Assembly (NCBI GenBank): GCA_964036275.1 | Contig: OZ038437.1 | Coordinates: forward strand, 20,631,027 to 20,695,026 | From: Litoditis marina | Taxonomy: Eukaryota; Nematoda; Chromadorea; Rhabditida; Rhabditidae | Direction: 5' to 3' | DNA length: 64,000 nucleotides | Shown: in pieces, positions 59,610 through 64,000 of the stretch | How the letters are laid out: each line of letters starts with the position of its first letter | Numbering within the stretch: position 1 is the stretch's first letter | Translations under genes and position numbers: made by a program | The notes under the pieces: generated by a model | Told to the model about the DNA's origin: nothing | Seen by the model: only the letters and a program-made list of their open reading frames with translations | The model's database searches: none

Positions 59610-60989
59610 CGTGCATGTTAGCTATGTTTTGCACCTTTATTCAAAGTTGTTACCACGTTTCTTACTTTTTTTTGAACGTTTCAAACTGCTTTGAGTAGTT
59701 TGATGACTTGACGTCTTCTGGCCTTCAGAATCTTATCTGACGTGATCGTCACTTCGTGAAACAATGTAATCGTAACATTGTTGGACTTTTTCCTCCTTGT
59801 TCTGAGAGTTTCAGAAAGTTTGAACGAAGTTCATTTTTGACGTCTTCTAGCCTTCTGAATATTACTCGTCGTTACTTAGAATTTACATAGTTTTCACGTA
59901 TGAGTATACATTACGTGTTGCGGTAGATAGGAGCCTGAAAGAAGTTATTCGAAAGAACTTGACTTTTTTGCTAGTGAAATGCTTGGTATGTGACGTCATC
60001 AATTGATGGTTTGATCTTGAAAGTTAAAACTACTGTAACTTGGTTCAGTTTGCTCCGATGTATCCCGTGTTTGATTTTTTGAGTTGTTCATGAGTAGTGG
60101 AATACAATGACATTAAGCTAGTAATTTTATGTATCTCCATAGCAATTTTAGGCCAAAATCATATTTAATGCGCTCAAAAAATCAATAATTGACCTTTGAC
60201 CTTAATGCTTTGGCAGTACAATCTTCATCCAATACTGGTCCTGCCCTATGAGTTTCAAGTCATTCCGATCATTTAGACGGTCAGGAGAGGCGTGGGAAAA
60301 TGTTGAGTCCGAGGTAGCTTAAAAGTGAGCCTATTTGCGCCGTATATAGTACGGGTTGGACTTTTAAAACTTGGATAACTCGAGAACGGCTGAATGGTTT
60401 TGCCTAATTTTTTACAATATTTGCCGGTCTATTGACCTTCGTCTATGGACGAAATTTGGGTCATACTGCATGAGTTTGGCTGTTTCACTTTTTTCTAAAA
60501 AAACGTCTTAAAAAATTATTTTTGAGAAATTCAAAAATCTGTCACATACAAATTGTTTTAAGTTGTTATGCGCATCTTATGTACAAATCTCAGAGATTCA
60601 ATCACATTTTGAACATGTGCCCCACCGAAATGAATGAAATTTTTTGTTGATTTTTATCAACGCTTACAGAACACCCATTATATGCTGTAATGTTCATTGC
60701 TCGAGAAGTAAAATATTTGACAATCAACTCTATACAGTATAGAAATATGAAGACATATAATTGATGGGAACCTTCTTTTGTAGCCTCATTTATGAGGTAC
60801 TATGTTTCATAACGGAGATCACCAAAAATCGATACTTGATCTTTGATCTTTCATATTACAAATGTATACTCAGTAGGTCATGACACATCTTGTGCCGGAA
60901 TATGAATAGATAAGGACCATTTTGAAACAGTTCGGAAATCCCAAAATGTTCCGGAAATTTCTCAAATCCGGAGGAAGTTGCGAAATTTT
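59610..60989 (+). repeat. Array unit 16 (tail A), cut by Helitron copy 3
   Basis: It follows units 8 and 10 closely and stops within module II at TTGCGAAATTTT. After about five filler bases the sequence becomes Helitron intron. Confidence 0.85.
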
Positions 60990-60994
60990 GATTT

Positions 60995-63900
60995 TTAATG
61001 ATTTGACGAAAACGTAAGTGAATCGTGATATTTACCTTTTCATTTGTAGCCAGAGCCGTACGATTGTCCACACAAAGAATAGCACGAGATTGTTTGGTGG
61101 GGTCTTGCAGAGTGTCAGCATCGTAGATATTCTGGATGAGTTCCCTCTCTGAATTGACCAGCCATTCCACAGGTAGATCAAATTCTTGGAATGCTTCTCT
61201 CATGTGCACATCTTCATTGATAGAACCATCTCCCACAGACTTCAACCAAGCAGCGAATCTTCTATCCTTCTTTGCACGCATATTGTAACGGAGGTGGAGA
61301 ACCTGAGAAATAAAAACTAACATTTTCCATTCTATAGTCCGTTTTACCTCTACATGAACCTCTACAGTATTTGATCAAAGAAATCTATTCTGTTGTTATA
61401 CTCTGTTTCACCAATCGATGTTCTCCTACAGTAATCTGTCAAATGAAAAGGCTGGCTTTCTCTAATGAGTAATTCATAATTTTGGTTTCAAACGTTTAGA
61501 GTTTGTTGTAGTATACATTCAGAAGACACTTCCCAAATTCTATTATAAATCGAAAAACGCCAACATACCAAACTTTTACTTCAAAGTTTGAGCATTTTAC
61601 TGTAGAGGGGTATAGGTGTGTGGAACAAACTATATCCACATAGATTTCTCAGAACCTTGAATTTTGTACCTTTTTCCACCTTGAAATAACATTTGATAGT
61701 TTCTTCCATGACTTGTTTATTATAAATTCCTTTATTTCAGTATTTGAGTTCAAGCTCATAAACTAATCGTTTTTCAGTATATTATCATAATGTTTGAAAC
61801 TACAAAATTAAAATAACTTATTATGTACCTTGAGTTGATTCCATAGATCACTTCTCCTGATAGTGTAGTTCACTACTGAAGCGTCTCTCACACCAGTAAC
61901 AATAGGTAGAGTCTGGCGGAAATCTCCGCCAAACACGAATGTGACTCCTCCAAACAAAAATGCGTCTTTCTCGGGATGAAGTCGACAGAAAAGTTCATGT
62001 ACAGCAATGAGAATACGGTAGTCTGACATCGTAGCCTCGTCCCACAGTACCACAGTAACTTCACGTAGATCAGCAGCTAAATGGAAAATCTTTGTAGTGA
62101 TAAGAAAAGAGAATTCATAATTGTTAATAGACGGTTCTCTTAGTTCTTTTATTTCAATTGAGACATTATTTGTATGTTGTTTCATTTCACGATGTTTTAG
62201 TTTGATCTGTTGTCATTCGATTAGAATTTGTGAACTATGACGTATTGAGATCAAACTACAACAAAATCATTGTCTCTCACTATATTGATGTGAACACGTT
62301 TTACCTGTTGCACTCTCGAATTGTACTCGACAATTCATTCCTTCCTCAGTAGTCAATGGGATGGAGAATGTCCTATGAGCAGTAGCACCATTAGGAAGAA
62401 GAGTGGCGGCAATGCCGGTGTGCGCAACAGTGAGAACCTAAATAGTTTTGAGTGACGACTGAATAGATTCATTTCCATAAAAGTTCTAAATGTTGCAGAT
62501 CATTTTGCTTATGCACTGTAGGAGATTGCATAGGAGTAATGAAAACTATAGAGTTGGAATCGTATATTTTTTATGCAGAAATGATAAGTACTATTGCTTT
62601 TAGCGATTTTCTTAGTGAAGAATAACTGAAAAATGGTATAAACACTTCATATATCATATATTAAAAAAAATTTCAGTTTTCTCAATAGTTATTCAATTTT
62701 AGCAATCAATCACAGTCACACATGTTCATATATTAGAATGAAGATATACTAACCTTGTGACCTTTGGCAATCAAACTGTAGTAGAGAGATTTGTAGACAA
62801 ACGTTTTCCCGCAACCACCCGTTCCTTCCAGAAAAAAAGACTCATTCTTCTCATCAACTACCGAAGAAATGATAGTTTGGAAGACTTCCAGTTGTTCAGA
62901 GTTCATTTTCTAAATTAAATGGTTTACAATAATTTCAAACCAAATCAATATGGTCTTCATGGTGCATACTGTTCTATACAGTTGTGTTGGTATTTTGTTC
63001 TCATAACTTTCTGGTGAAAACACGTAACACGTGCTGATTACTAAGATCAAACTACAATTCAGCTATGGTTGTACTCGATAATACAGCAAAGTAATGCAAG
63101 ATTCTCGGTTTTCGAATTTCGGTTGTTGATCAGGATATATAATCTATAAAATAGATTTTTTGATTTTCATAATAGTAATATTCACCTCAATGCATTTCCT
63201 TTCTTCTCGCGAACACTCTACTGGGTCTACTGTATCAGTCTTGGAATCATCACAAAGTTCAATGGGTCCAGGTAATATTGCCATATTCACTTCTGTAAGA
63301 GATAATACAATTCAGGATATTATTACAAAACTTGGTATTGATTATTTTGACATGTTCGTACAAACTAAAGGAATATTGGGTTAGATAAACGAAGTATTGT
63401 TCTATACCACAGGTTAAATACATATTAAACTACGTCCTAATGGTATTTCATTGTAGCTCACCTGGTAACCCAAGAATAGCTAGTCCACTCCCATGATATC
63501 TCAAGCCAGATTGAATGTGATATAATGCATGTGCCTCCTTCTTTTCATCCGACCAATCCGTTCTGCGCTCACAGAAATCAGCCTAAACATTAGTATTAAA
63601 TTGAGTTTGTAGTTTGGTCTGTTTGTAGTTCAGTCATTTGGAAAGCATACTTTTTCGGTTTTTCTGAAAAATCTTCATAAGAACCAAACAACCCGTCAAA
63701 ATAATGTTTATTGAGTAATGTAATAGGATATAATTGAGAACTCGCCTTGAACATGTTCCATAACTTGAGAGGGTCTTTGACAGCACAGAACAATAGAATT
63801 GTGATGAACATTCTTCTTAGTGCTCTTGGAAGTTGAACCTCAGCAGCTTCTCTCAATGCAAATACCCATTCCAGTTCGCTGGTCATCAGTCCTCGTTGCT

Positions 63901-64000
63901 GAAATATTATAGTTGTAATCATTTTTACGTAAACTCATGCAGAGAAATGTTTACTTTTGAATTACTGTTTTTGAATAAGATTATAAATTCATAGTTTCTT
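60995..64000 (-). mobile_element. Helitron copy 3 fragment, duplicate of copy 2
   Basis: From 60995 to the window end the sequence equals 20848-23853 of copy 2 at a constant offset of 40,147 bp, and I saw no difference. The left break lies in the intron after exon 28, so exons 29-31 and the 3' flank are absent here. The other end continues beyond the window. Confidence 0.9.
61036..63898 (-). pseudogene. RepHel gene fragment, copy 3 (exons 22-28 in view, exons 29-31 missing)
   Basis: Exons in view: 63898-63746, 63582-63462, 63292-63186, 62909-62754, 62437-62305, 62076-61829, 61302-61036. Walker A, WDEA and GGDFRQ are present, but helicase motifs V and VI, encoded in exon 31, are lost. Reading on past exon 28 runs into antisense array sequence (frame 60856-61323), giving an unrelated tail. 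Each remaining exon is intact. The upstream (Rep) part would lie beyond the window. It is most simply a truncated duplicate of copy 2, or an assembly join. Confidence 0.8.

Larger units (their letters stand above)
33895..60989 (+). repeat. 27-kb head-to-tail array of 1.8-kb units
   Basis: Sixteen complete, partial or internally deleted units lie in one orientation with a usual period of 1.81-1.83 kb. Each unit has module I (tail, a pair of GACGTCTTCT phrases, TGACGTCATCAATTGATGG, GCGCCGTATATAGTACGGG) and module II (CTGTTTCAC, a 67-codon frame, CCGGAAACGTTTCCGG, TTAAGGCCTTAA, pentamer tract), then the CTAG hairpin. Three tail types follow the hairpin: A (CGTGCATGTTAGC), B (CTGGGGGGAGACC) and C (CTGGGGGGGAGACC, short). 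No recognisable protein is encoded. The array lies between Helitron copies 2 and 3 and its units flank copy 1 too. It may be a non-autonomous or satellite-like product of rolling-circle amplification, but that is inference. Confidence 0.9.

Noticed and set aside
33895..60989. Array considered as a CRISPR, rDNA or histone-type gene cluster
   Set aside because: Unit length, absence of any conserved RNA or protein gene, and the eukaryotic context do not fit any of these.
60856..61323. 155-codon frame joining helicase exon 28 to array sequence
   Set aside because: Created by the breakpoint. It reads through a splice donor into antisense repeat, so it is not a designed fusion.

Overview
The window looks like nematode nuclear DNA, probably Caenorhabditis or a relative. 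It is AT-rich, and its genes are split into many exons joined by introns of about 40-800 bp ending in TTTCAG/TTTTAG-type acceptors. The only recognisable protein-coding content is Helitron (rolling-circle transposon) replicase-helicase. I see no host gene, rRNA, tRNA or CRISPR array.

Layout: 1-928 is the end of a 1.8-kb repeat unit. About 929-16050 is Helitron copy 1, gene on the minus strand. About 16058-18134 holds one repeat unit plus a diverged fragment. About 18135-33894 is Helitron copy 2, same orientation. 33895-60989 is a 27-kb head-to-tail array of about 1.8-kb units. 60995-64000 is a third Helitron fragment that I could not distinguish from copy 2 (constant offset of 40,147 bp), broken inside the helicase gene and running off the window.

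Splicing by eye gives a 31-exon gene in each complete copy, with matching intron phases throughout and no frameshift or stop: 1,909 codons in copy 1 and 1,954 in copy 2. The predicted proteins carry, in order: a Lys/Glu-rich N-terminus, a block of 17-18-residue repeats (three in copy 1, five in copy 2), a Helitron-type CxxC...CC zinc-finger-like segment, the Rep (HUH) nuclease with both His and both Tyr, and a PIF1-like SF1B helicase with Walker A, DEA-box, GGDFRQ and C-terminal motifs V/VI. All three exonic length differences between the copies are multiples of three, whereas introns differ freely, so the coding sequence has been under selection.

The 1.8-kb units share the orientation of the array and are built from two modules of about 0.9 kb. 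Between units lies a variable CGTNN pentamer tract, then a GC-rich hairpin bounded by CTAG, then one of three alternative tails (A, B, C). Helitron junctions with the array fall at this hairpin on the left of copy 1 and the right of copy 2. Units are mosaics of each other, and one 916-bp module is duplicated exactly. I could not define the Helitron termini (5' TC, 3' CTRR plus hairpin) with certainty, nor exclude assembly artefacts in so repetitive a region.
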